NCBI GenBank assembly: GCA_950295325.1
Contig: OX485809.1
Span: 1,862,001-1,926,000 of the forward strand
DNA: 64,000 nucleotides
Source: Polytrichum commune
Lineage: Eukaryota; Streptophyta; Polytrichopsida; Polytrichales; Polytrichaceae
Direction: 5' to 3'
Numbering within the stretch: position 1 is the first letter of the stretch; each line of letters opens with the position of its first letter. The notes beneath the pieces were generated by a model that ran no database searches, was not told where the DNA came from, and saw only the letters and a program-made list of their open reading frames with translations. Both the position numbers and the translations under genes were made by a program. Shown in pieces: positions 34,082 to 44,734 of the stretch.

Positions 34082-37000
34082 TCATTCCAACATTTTTGTC
34101 CAATCATGAGGTTCCCACATCTTCAGAAAATCCTTTGTAGACTTCTCTTGCTCCCTCCGTGATATAGCATGTGTATTGATGTCCTCTTCTTCCATCTGCA
34201 ACATGCCTTGAACAACCTCTCTACCAAACTCAGGATCAAATTTACTCTCATCGTCAATAACATGTGCATACCCTCCATTCATTCCAAATTCGACATGGAA
34301 GTAGGGAAAATTCTTTGGAATAGAAGACCGCAAGCCTTTGATCCTTGTGTCAATGAGTTTCTTGGCATTGTGTACACTCCACTCGCTCTCTGCCTCATCT
34401 ATTGCCTGCATTTATATCACAGCATATTGACACATTAGCCTCTGCACCACCAACACATATATGACCTCACTTCTATATACATACATCGCAAACACACATC
34501 ATATGAATTGACAAGGTACGGATATACAAGTACTGACCTTCTTGAAGTAAAGAGGAGCTTCTTTTGCGTAAGAAGCAGAAATGGGAATACACTCCACAAC
34601 ACAGTGCCGCTTTTGGCGAGACAGATGCATGGCTGTCTCCAAAAATATAGCTTCCTTGCCTTGTGCATCAAACATGCGTACCAGACATTTCTTGAAGTTG
34701 CGGAGCTCCTCCCATACAGCATCATCAACATTGCGGGTGGCTCCTTCATGCTGCATGGGCACTATGTAGCAGTGACCATGCACAAGAGGGCGTCTAGGAG
34801 GCAGTGCAAGATATGTATAATTAGCAATGGCCATTGTAAGATGCTTGAGGCGATCTGCATTGTCAAAGCACAACTTACACCGCTCTTGTTGTGTTTGAAT
34901 GCGATTATAGCTTTGTATTGTGGGACGTTCCTTCCCACCTTGTGCCTTCTTCTTTTTCTTCTCTGCCTGGGGGCCCAACTCATCATATTCATCCTCTGCT
35001 TTATACAACTTGTTGTGGCTTATTGCTCCTGCAAGTGACCTATCTGCACTCTCCCTCCGAGATTCCAAAGTTTTCTTTCCCAAAGCTTCAAGTCTGGCTA
35101 GAATCTGGGAAGGTCGAGATGCAGTATCCTCATCCTTAACAGTCTCTGGCTCCACTGCGACCTTCGCAGCAGACTCACTTTGCCTCTGCTAACACAATAA
35201 TCCTTAACTTAGTAAAGATAACTAAATATTCATCAACATGAGAAAAAAGAATTCTGCCAGAAACCTTCACACAGAAACCTTCACCCAGGGTTTTAGGGTT
35301 CAAGTAATGCTCAAAATTGAGCAGAAACCGATTGACAATGCCGATACTTTTGAATCTGGGTATCCCTGGCACAGGTTGTGAAAATCTCAAGTAGACTTCA
35401 GTGGGTTGCATGTTTCAATTTCTTGAAAAACCAAGAGCATTTGACCTCTAAAGGAATCTTTGCATCATGATACTTGAAATTGTTAGAGCAATAATCTTTG
35501 TCAAACAATCTCCAAACCCATGTCAAGGCAGTTCATGTTTGAAAATTGCCCAGACCATTGCAATCAAATAGGTTACGCTTGCAGTTAAGATGATGCCAGA
35601 TGATGTGCCCAAATAAGTTACGCAACATGACCACCCAGTCAGATGAATGAAGATGCGCCCCCAACCACAATGGCATCCAAAAACCAAGAAATAGGATTTC
35701 ACCTGAAGTTCATCTGCTTCTCTGTGCTTGCCTCGTAAACGTAACTGCATCACTTTTGCTGCAATCTGATTACTGCTCAAGCCTTGAAACTGCACGCCGC
35801 TACCCACAGACTTTTGTTCATCAGTAGCCTCCGTCCTTGATGAAGGTTCACCACCACTATTGCGACTGACTGATTGATATTCAGCCCTTGAAATAGACTC
35901 CTCATTAGATGTACTTGGAAATTCATCAGCAGATATCCGACTGCTTACCTTTGCATCCTCCTTTGCGCTGCGAACCTCCACTTTGGTCAGTGATTTTGTA
36001 GTGTTACCCACATGAGAAACATTGTCAACCCTGGATTGGGTTTCCTTCACACTCCTTACAGTTTCCACTTTGGTTGTAGTTTTAAAAACAGTAGAAACAC
36101 GGGTGGAGACATCCGGATTGTCTTGAGTGCCTGTAGTTTTTATATTCCTGAGGAAATTTCCATCATTGCTAAACTGGTTGTAAGTCGAAGCTGCAGCTCT
36201 CAACACCTCTGCATCCTCAGGTCGAATGCCTCTCCCTTTATTCTTCCATGACAATGTTCGGTCTGCATGAGGTGCCCTCATTCGGTTATCTTTTGCTTTG
36301 ACATCTTTGAGATAGTCTCTGCGGTCTGTCCTAATTCTCTTGTCATCATCATCCTCTCCTTCACCAGGTGTCTCCTTAGTCTCCTCCTTGGTCTCAGCTT
36401 CTTTAGAAGCCTTGGCGACTTTGATGTCTTGTCTGTCTCTTCGAGCGTGCAAGTGTGCATGCGAATGAGCTGCTCTTTGATGTGTAACACTGCTTGTGAG
36501 TGAGGCCAACGATCCCCATCGATCTTCCACCACCTGACACCAAAAGCACCAAAATCATGTAAGCTTAAAACACTCGGACAGTAACCATACATGGTGAATT
36601 GGTGCTTTTGGTGTTTTAGAGCAAGGTCACCCCGACCTCAATACCTCAATACCAGATGACAACATACGTCCGGGAAGGGCCACACTCCTACCCCGACCTC
36701 ATCCCCAACGTCCATGACCTAACATCTCAAAACTGGATGACAATATAGGATGCCGTCGGAGAAATTCCCAACCCAACCTCAACGCGACCTCAACTCAAAA
36801 CCCCAACAGAATTGAGGGTAGCTTGAATAGCCCCCTCCCGGACTCAACTAGAAGGGATGGGAATGTGGCCCTTCCCTTTCCCAACATATATTGTCAGCCG
36901 GTATGGAGGTATGGAAGTATTGAGGTTGGGTTAAGGGCACGGTTGAGATCAGAGTGGCCTTGCTCTATAACATCAAAAGCAGCAGAACCATGTAAGAAAA

Positions 37001-37483
37001 AAGCAGATATACCTAGAATGCAAATGAATTTGGCCATAGCTATTCTAGTCGAAATTTCATCCTATTGAGGCTTACAGTTTAAAGGATGGATTGTCAACCG
37101 GTATTGGGGTTTGGGTTGAGGTAGGGATGGCCTTGCTCTAAACATCAAAAGCATCAAAATCATGTAAGAAACATGAAAGCCGAAATACCTTCCTAGAATG
37201 CAAATGAGAGTTTGGCCATAGCGTGTTGAACCTCATCCAGCTTGCGGCCCTCTCGTGCTGCTTGCTCTTGTGCCCTCTTCAAGGCCTTCATCCGCCAGCT
37301 GGCACCTCCATCACCAACAACTGGAGGTCTCGGCAACGTCCCCTTCCCTCCGGAGAGCATGCCCCCTTCTCGTGCACCTCCTTCGAAATGTTTATCCTCC
37401 TCCTCCTCTCCATGCTTCCGCTTCCGATCCTCTCTACTGCCTCCGAGCAACTGCGAGAAATCATCATCCCTTGCGTCGCGCAT
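34082..37483 (-). CDS. CWF19-like protein 2 (CwfJ family), four exons
   Basis: Homologue of CWF19L2/Cwf19, a nuclear factor associated with late spliceosomes and lariat turnover. Minus-strand exons are 37483-37232, 36533-35703, 35188-34538 and 34405-34082, all joined in phase 0 with GT/AG borders, giving about 685 aa. The exon 3 acceptor is a NAGNAG, so 35185 is an alternative. Exon 1 encodes an acidic/basic N-terminus and the motif GDGGASWRMKALKRA; exon 2 continues with VVEDRWGSL and an HLHARRDR stretch. Exon 3 carries the CwfJ C-terminal domain 1: a CKLC pair, LALPPRRPLVHGHCYIVP, a QHEGATRN segment, VWEELRNF, and IFLETA, ending EAPLYFKK. Exon 4 is CwfJ domain 2: IKGLRSSIPKNFPYFHVEFG, then GYAHVIDD. 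I chose ATG 37483 because MRDARDDDFSQLLGG fits the family start and upstream in-frame sequence looks like leader. Confidence 0.93.
36617..36967. mobile_element. MITE in intron 1 of the CWF19L2-like gene
   Basis: A 351-bp segment with terminal inverted repeats: left TAGAGCAAGGTCACCCCGAC, right (reverse complement) TAGAGCAAGGCCACTCTGAT. Similarity continues inward for about 80 bp (CTCAATACC and GCCACA stretches). If TA is the target duplication, the ends are GAGCAAGG. A second right-end fragment lies at 37085-37140 (ending CCTTGCTCTA). The two right ends are each followed by similar intron sequence (36968-37056 and 37141-37222), so a local tandem duplication happened after insertion. It carries no coding sequence. 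Superfamily uncertain. Confidence 0.65.
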
Positions 37484-37514
37484 TGCAATCAAAACAGAAC
37501 AGCAACAATTCCTT

Positions 37515-37540
37515 CTTAGGGTTTGAGGTTTAGGGTTTGT
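37515..37540 (-). promoter_or_regulatory. Two telo-box motifs in the leader of the CWF19L2-like gene
   Basis: Read on the gene's strand, AAACCCTA occurs twice (37531-37538 and 37517-37524), about 35-55 bp upstream of the start codon. Telo boxes (AAACCCTAA) are common near plant transcription starts, especially in housekeeping and translation-related genes. The sequence match is direct; a regulatory role is inferred. Confidence 0.5.
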
Positions 37541-37973
37541 GTGAGTCCTCCTCCTGCGGTTCTGCTCTCGATGATTGTTGTCTCGGAAGAATTTGTGTTG
37601 AGACAATTCTATTCAGAAATTGATTGAGTTCGGAAATTGTAGAAGGTGGATTGTTGCCGAAGTTAGAGGAGGAGCAGGAGGAGCAGACCTGAGATTACCG
37701 AGGTGAAGTCCTTCTCCGCTGCTTTACTGTATCTGGGTCTCAAGAAAGTGGCATGGAGCATCTCCATCACCACCGCCACATCCCCCTCCAACACTATTTT
37801 ATAGACTCAAATGTGGTTTATGCGTTCACACTAGGGGTGGTGTGATTTCGTTTTACGACACTTACCGAGTTGGAATAGTAAGAACATGCCCCCTCCAGGT
37901 TTGTTTGTTATCCCAAGCTTACTACTCCATTATGGTATTTATTGTCACATACACTATTTGCAAAGGGCCTAAA

Positions 37974-38356
37974 CTACCCTAAATATGATAGTTAGTGTCA
38001 CCAATTCTCATTGTCTTGCTCAATACTAATTGAAAACCGCAGTGTAGTGTCACCAACACTAAATGTTGACCCAAACACTATTTGTCATTCCTTGTCATTT
38101 TTTTTGAGGGGGGGATCATAGATTTACAGTGGTGCAATTACTATCACTTACCAAGTGTTTTTTTATCCAAGTTTCAATCATCCATGACAATATTTCACCA
38201 CAAGTTGTTGACAAGAGAAAGTGGGGTTTTGGCCAATGGATGAACTCGTCAATCATCCATGACAACATTTGTTCATTTATTCATAAGAACTATCATCCAA
38301 AAAATTACTATAGTGACATAAAATACCACATGACACTAAATATCATATTTGGTGTA
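37974..38356. mobile_element. MITE family A, inverted complete copy
   Basis: A 383-bp copy in opposite orientation to 22268-22640. It starts CTACCCTAAATATGATAGTT and ends ATATCATATTTGGTGTAG. It lies about 490 bp upstream of the CWF19L2-like start codon, at the edge of that gene's promoter. Confidence 0.8.
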
Positions 38357-39263
38357 GATGCCTAGAGGTCTCAAAATTTCACGTCCATTGATTGTCAATA
38401 TGATATTATAAGTCAACATGAGTAACTTTCCTAAGTGAAAAAATATATACATTATGACATTTAGCGTAACACATTGGAATCTTGAGATGATATCATTTGT
38501 GTTTTAATAGTATGAAGGGGAAGATATCATTGAGCATACTAATGGCAAGTGTCATGTGTTTACATTTTAATATGGAAGAGGAAGACATGCTTAAGCATAT
38601 AAATGCCAAGAGAATTTGTGTACACTTTTAGTCAACTTGTAGACCATTGTGTAACATAGGCATGCACCTCATAACATTGTATAGAACATACTAATGCCAA
38701 AACTTTAGTAAGCACACTTGAACGTCAAGTGTCATGAGGTGACACTAACGGTGTAGTTGTTGAGCGTTAGTGTAGCCTACCATACACGTCAAAATAGGGA
38801 ACTGACACTATTACACAAGTGAAACTAAACACCATAAACAACATTGGCTATCTTGAAGTATTTGACCCTAATTTTGGGATCAATTAGTTTTATAATAATC
38901 CCCAAGTTGTACAATGGTAATCATTGGATTTGTATGTTTTTTACCACCCCTCCCCCTATGGTAGGTGTTATGAATCAAAATCCCATAATCATCAACACGT
39001 CCTTCATATCTAAGCTATACAATTCGCATATAGATTAAAACTTTGGGAAAACTGGATTGTGTTACGTACAGAATTTTCATAGAAATAAATTTTATACTAA
39101 AAAAACATTTACTGCCTTGTACTATCAACGCACATGTTAATCATATCCAATATCTCACCATCTTCATTCACATCTAATTTAAGTGTTGAAAGTAGTTTGA
39201 TGTTTTCAAGTCTACTAACATGTTCAAACTTTTGAATATTCTTAAAGACATGAGGTTACTTGA
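38357..39263. other. Intergenic DNA with short imperfect tandem repeats
   Basis: Between about 38500 and 38720, three loose copies of a ~60-bp unit share TTTTAATA, GGAAGA, AGCATA and AATGCCAA or AATGGCAA. The remainder is unrecognised. Confidence 0.4.
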
Positions 39264-39728
39264 GGGCCGGTTTACACTTGTGACCAATGACTATGACCAC
39301 CACTTTCTAGAATCTCTCATTGGTTGAGAAATGAGTGGTGGTCATATATTACCTAAAATAATAATGACCATGGTTGAGAATGTTAGAAAAAGGATGAGAA
39401 ATTGACATGAAAGTGACAATGAAACCCAAATTTTGCAGCTAATGAATCCAAATAGGTTATCTCAAAGGAAAATAAGGTGACATGGCATAGTTACATTATA
39501 TTGTTAGCAACATATATTAGACATATATAATCCTAGCAAAATTTATTTGAGTGATTTCTTTTTTTGATAAATATCATTTTCATCAAAAAAAAACTACATC
39601 CCACTAAGTCTATTTTACACTATGATGCGTGACCAAGGCTTTTAAAATGTGTTGTGGATTTCTCATGGTTATGGTCTTTGGACCATTGACCATGACCACC
39701 ATAAAGCATAAATCTTTTTTCCTTGTAG
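39264..39728. repeat. Dispersed repeat, second copy (see 15110)
   Basis: Starts GGGCCGGTTTACACTTGTGA. The similarity to Tourist termini (GGGCCGGTTCACACTA) suggests a diverged Harbinger-type MITE that has lost or changed its right end. Confidence 0.55.
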
Positions 39729-41385
39729 TTTGGTTACGTGTGTAAAATGCTCGTAAGTGAGTCACTACCATACCTAGGTCTTAACAAGTGGCTAGTCGCA
39801 ATAGTGCTATGCCCTAGTATTATCTTGCACACATGGCCTATTTGGTTAGTTGTTTGAGCAAAACCAAAAAATTGGCTCATTTTAGAGACCATTTTATATT
39901 GACAATCACTTGCAACTAGATTACAATTGAAGAGTGAGTTACTAACACCACTTATGGCCAATGCTAGTTGGTTGCCAAACATTTATCCATTTCAAAGACC
40001 ACCCCTAGGTCTCTTCCATAGGCAAGCCAATAAATCAATTAATTATCAAATTAAACATGTGATATCAAGCATGCATGTACATGATTACACTCTAAACTCC
40101 GTAGTATCGCACCTATGGCGACCAAAGTGCACGTGATATCATGGAATTATGTAGTGTTAACATGAATGCCTCACAATGGAGAATTAGTGTAGCGTGTGAC
40201 ATTATGGAATAACACAAAGTGCAACATTGTAATGTTGAAATTGACAATTTAATCATGGGACATGGATAATCTCCCACCCCGAGAATCTCTCAATGTATCA
40301 AGGACCATTACAATTGCACATATAATTCTTTTGTTACATGTGCATATCCTTCATCAATGATTCTTGCCCTAAACAATCCACCACAAGATCATTCTTTCTT
40401 AACAAAATTACCTACATTCTTTGAACAATGGATGTCATTTCCGACAACATGTAATTGGAAGTTGGAAATTAAGATACATCACTTGTTTCATATGTCACTT
40501 CACCACAAGGGAGCCAACCAAAACTGTCACACACCTCTCCACGAGGAGTGCCCGCAACACCATGGGCACAAGGGGGACCTGGGGGTGACACCCGGGACTT
40601 GTGACGCTATTGGTGAGAGGGCCCAAGTGATCCTAGTGTAGGTGAGGGGCCTAGGCGTTGTCATGAGGGTAAGGCCATGAGCTATGAGTAGCTTATGGCG
40701 TACGGATTCTAAAATGCCCAAGAACACCTTAATTGGAGGTGTGAGCTAGGAGATGTGTCAATTTGAGGGGAGCGTTGCTTAGGGACAACGCCCAACACTC
40801 CAGGGGGCGCTGTGGTGGGACAACATAGACCTGAGAATGGCGCTTAAGAATGTTGAGGTTAGAATAGCCACAACTTCCGCAATACTTGCCCGAATGGGGC
40901 AGTGAGGAGTCCATTGGCATTTACATGAAGCGTAGATGTCGATGGAGTGGTCATTTGTTAGATTCAAATATCATACAAGGAAGTTATGGAGGTTTGAAGC
41001 TGCTAGGAGATTGCACCTCCAGCAACTAAGGGAAAATGTCTACCTGACCCCAACTCTTAGGTGAGGGACAAAAAATTACTTGATGGTGGGGTAGGGGCCC
41101 TACCCAGAGTCCTAGAGGCTTATATGGGTGAGGTAGAGTGACCAACTAAATCCACCCAAGGCCAAACAATATGGCCTCCTCGGGCGTTGACGTAAAAAGC
41201 AAGAGATCCATAAAAAAAACAATGATTTTTATGCAATTTTTCACAAAAATATCTTTTGATTATAGCTCATAGATCACAAGTACATGTACTTGAGAGCATT
41301 TTAATAGGCGTGGAGAGTAGTCTGCGGGGAAGCTTGTAAGTACAGTTTGGTTGGAGGCATATGGGCCCTTGGGAACAAGAACTAG
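39729..41385. other. Unrecognised intergenic DNA
   Basis: Contains a GC-richer stretch (40530-41170) unlike its neighbours, possibly retrotransposon-derived, but with no diagnostic motif. Confidence 0.35.
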
Positions 41386-41565
41386 TTGTTGACCCAACCC
41401 TATGAGTATTCAGATTGTAACAGTTATGATGAACAATCACTAACTTCTGATAGTTATATGATTCCAGAGGATGACTTAGAATTGGGTCAATTACGCTCAT
41501 TAGAAGTAGACGATGGAGTAGTTGTACCAGCAAAAACTCATCTACATGTGATCATAACATCTGGT
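41386..41565 (+). pseudogene. cox2: Nuclear insert of mitochondrial cox2 (NUMT)
   Basis: About 60 codons read [15 protein letters not shown], then [32 protein letters not shown] and LHVIITS. This matches the central part of plant mitochondrial cytochrome c oxidase subunit 2, just before the copper-binding region. Known plant COX2 has LRLLEVD where this reads LRSLEVD (codon TCA for TTA). Similarity stops abruptly after IITS. A near-repeat GCCTCCTCGGGCGTTG occurs at 41172 and GCCTCCTCAGGCGTTG at 41567, bracketing the insert region. It is only a fragment of a ~250-aa protein and has no start, so it is non-functional. Confidence 0.85.
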
Positions 41566-42650
41566 GCCTCCTCAGGCGTTGGCCCAACGTGGGGGCATAG
41601 TTGCCAAGTATGCTTCGGGTTGTTATAGTGTTGCTTCGGCAACGTGATGATCAATTAAAGATTGGACTTTCATGAATGGAAGTCCACATCTAACCATTGG
41701 CTACTTATTGGGGGGAGAGTCTCGAATGCATGATAGGAGGGTTGATCATCTACCTATGAGCTAAGAAGTCCAAGGTATTGGAAGCTAACCATTCATGTGG
41801 GTGGAATGTGAAGGGTTAGCGCTCGTGGCCCTTGCTAGAAATAGTCAAGATAGTTAAGGGGCAATAGCAAGGGTTGTGACAACAACAATATCGTCTACCA
41901 CTTCGCACAATAGGTCAACAAACTTGTTTCACAAATGGAACCTTCCACCCACAAGCACAAAGATAGATCCAAGGAAGTGGGCAAAATTTGCGTTCTCTGT
42001 GAAGAGATTGAAAACAAAATCTCCATATATTCCATAATTCCATTTTAGTGGTTTGACAAGTCAACAATGGTGACAACTCAAAAAACATAGTGTGCATTTC
42101 GAGGTAGAACTTTATGTCAACCAAATTACAAAGGAAAACTACCAATAAAAACAAACAAGGTGGTTTTATAGAGCAACTTGTTTATAGTACATGTCCCATT
42201 CGTATTTTGTACTTAATTGAAGAAACACCAAATAATACATGGTCATAATTGTTACCTTTAGCCTTCTACAAACAAAACCTAGTTTTTTTACATGAACAAC
42301 TTCGATATACTTCAATCAATCATATGGATATCAACAAAATTGTTAATTTAGAAACAACATAAAGTTCTAAGTGCTCACTTAAGATACACAAAATGGATTC
42401 GAAAATTCCATGCTACAATGCATGTGGCACAAAAAGAAACAACAACATACTTCTTACACTTGATTCTTCTTCATGAAGGAATCATGTGATAACGCTTTGG
42501 CTCCGCATTCATTTGAGTCTTGCTTTTGCCCAACCAACTTTCTTCCCACTTGGCCTTCCTAAACAATGTGACAAATCATGCACCAACAATTCAACAAGTG
42601 GCAGAAGAAGAAGACACTCCACATCTCGAAACGTGGCGCAATGCAATGCA
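41566..42650. other. Unrecognised DNA upstream of the nested Tourist host repeat
   Basis: A plus-strand frame near 42570-42700 (HLETWRNAMQALLWWFALMA) is coding-like and runs into the host repeat, so that repeat may derive from a coding element. No family recognised. Confidence 0.35.
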
Positions 42651-42707
42651 AGCACTTCTTTGGTGGTTTGCATTAATGGCAAAACCGGGAGAGAAATGTG
42701 ACAATAA

Positions 42708-43060
42708 GGGCCGGTTCACACTATGCCCAAGTCGAGAGGAGAAGCGTCACTTTTCTGGACCAAACTATGTCGAGAGGAGAAGCTATATTCATATTTTAAA
42801 TATTTTAATGAAAAAAAAGTTCGGCCTCTCGACGAAAGTTTGGGTTGAGCATTTTGCTCGACCCAAACTTGGCTCGAGAGGCCGAACTCTTGGCGCCATA
42901 ACTTCCTAAAAGTGCTACCACCTAGGCTCTTTTGGAGGCGACGTCCTTTGGACTTCGGCCTCTAGTGTGAAGGCCGAGAGGACGGACTTTGGACATTTCT
43001 GCATTTTCATTGGTCCAAACGCTTCTCCTCTCGAAGTTTGGCCATAGTGTGAACCGGCCC
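42708..43060. mobile_element. Tourist-like (PIF/Harbinger) MITE, copy 2, nested
   Basis: A 353-bp copy of the element at 2435-2817 with the same GGGCCGGTTCACACTATG ends, flanked by TAA (42705-42707, 43061-43063). It sits inside an older repeat whose uninterrupted relative at 13120-13290 reads GTGACAATAAGGAATGAG where this locus has GTGACAATAA, the MITE, then TAAGGAGTGAG. That gives exact borders and proves the TAA duplication. High identity to copy 1 suggests a recent burst. Confidence 0.92.
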
Positions 43061-43619
43061 TAAGGAGTGAGATTTGAACTACGAACATCCGTTCCCTAGG
43101 GTTTTGGGATATTAGAGAGTGAGTGGCATTACAGGGGCTGATATTATGGAGTTCAGGGTGCAGTGGTATTACCATATTTAGGTCAACCGGCTACAACTCA
43201 ATGGGAGCAGAGTTCGGGAAGTTTTTGAAGCCTTAGTGGCTAATTGCCGGTAGTTGCTACGAAGGGTCGGATTTTTTCCAATTTACATCGGCAAGAGCCG
43301 GTCTTTTGTAAAATCAATCGGCCAATTGCCTATATTGTCATATTTTCATTGGCCAATATCCGATTAAATGGAATTCATATCGGCACTAATTGTTTTAAAA
43401 ATGTATGAAAAGTTATTAGAAATCATTTCTTAGAACAAAATCTTGAATAAGTGAAAAGAAAGGCATGTTCAAAACTTTAAATTTGAAGAGTTAATATCCT
43501 TGGCAGGAATTGAACCTAGCAATGCCTTCACTGCTTGAAGGCCAAGGGTCCCCCCAATTCTTCATAGAAGCAATTGGATTTGGTCATGAAAAGGTTGCAT
43601 AATTCAAACAGTTTAAGGT

Positions 43620-43856
43620 TTAGGGTACTTCCTCAAGTGCATCATCAGATGCCCCAGACAAATAGCACTCTGGATTGCTATACAAATAGCGAAACTTAGC
43701 AGCATCCTTCCAAAGATCTAGAGTACTTGTTAGAATGGCATCAAAATCATTGTTTGGGCCTTCTATAGCAACACGCATCATACTTTTTAAGTTAGATGTA
43801 GACACGGGTATCGGCCAATATTTGAAATTTGAATACTTCTTCTGGCTAAAATCCAA
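43620..43856 (-). pseudogene. Coding-like fragment of unknown family
   Basis: About 78 codons on the minus strand without an ATG start: SNFKYWPIPVSTSNLKSMMR, AIEGPNNDFDAILTST, LDLWKDAAKFRYLYSNPE, CYLSGASDDALEEVP then stop. The amino-acid text looks like a real protein rather than chance, but I do not recognise the family. It lies between repeats containing CGGCTAATTGCCGG and a fragment of foldback family F (about 43980-44030), so it may be transposon-borne or a captured gene piece. Confidence 0.35.
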
Positions 43857-44734
43857 TAACTCACAAGAAGAATCGGCTACATTTCCGGGACATTTTATGG
43901 TCCATCGGCTAATTGCCGGAGGATTGAATTACAGTCGGATTGCCATCCGATGGTTGTAAATTTGGACCGGCCATGAGGGGAAATCCATCGGCTGATAATG
44001 AACTAGCCGTCGGTTCTCCCCGATCATAGAGTGGGAGTAGCCTAACTGTTCCCTCAGCAGGGGTTAGGAGTCTCAGAGTCCTCCACGTGGCGGGTGACAG
44101 GTGACAGGTACCCGTGGGAACAAATCGGGAACACGTCGGGAACCAGGCACATTTAGACCTCGCCTCGCCGACCTGAATGCCCACCACTGCCCATTGAGAA
44201 TGCCCACGGGAACGTGCGAATCCAACGAGGCTCTGTGGGAGCAAGCGAATGAAACACTCGTAGGGAACGTGAACGTGGCGCTCTGAAAAGTGCAGCGAAT
44301 GGACAGATGCCAAGTGGCCAGGGAGTCGCATGCTGGCAGAGTGGCCGAGGAAGGCCGAGGACGAACTAAAAGCGCTTTCGATATTCTTGTCAGAGAATGG
44401 GCAGGAGCGATTGGCAGGTGGAAGCGGAGACGAATAAGGGACGGAGAGATTGGCAAGTGTGTTCATGTGGAGTCTTGCGTTCTGTGCAGAATTTCCAGGT
44501 TTTCCCAGGCTTTTTTCCATTTTTTCCTCCAGATTTTCTAGATTTTCCAAGTTTTTCCAGCACTTTTCCCGACCTGTTGCAGCATACTGCGGTCGAAGAA
44601 ACTTCTTCTTGTGTGACTTCTGTGTGACTGCCGCCAGTCTAGCAGCTCCTTAGACCACTCAATCACTCATTACTTGCACTTCGCAACTTATTAAGTTAGG
44701 GTAGCGAGGGAGGTCGAAGAAGGCTTCGGTAAAG

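Noticed and set aside
34508-35038. 176-codon plus-strand frame
   Set aside because: It is antisense to exon 3 of the CWF19L2-like gene, whose protein is clearly conserved.
43501-43575. tRNA-like text on the minus strand (a T-arm-like GGTTCAATTCC)
   Set aside because: The acceptor stem cannot be paired and the anticodon arm is not clear. At most it is a degenerate tRNA-derived piece.
44073-44550. Long overlapping minus-strand frames
   Set aside because: GC-rich stretch open in several frames on both strands with no domain; more likely promoter-proximal sequence of the UGT80 locus.
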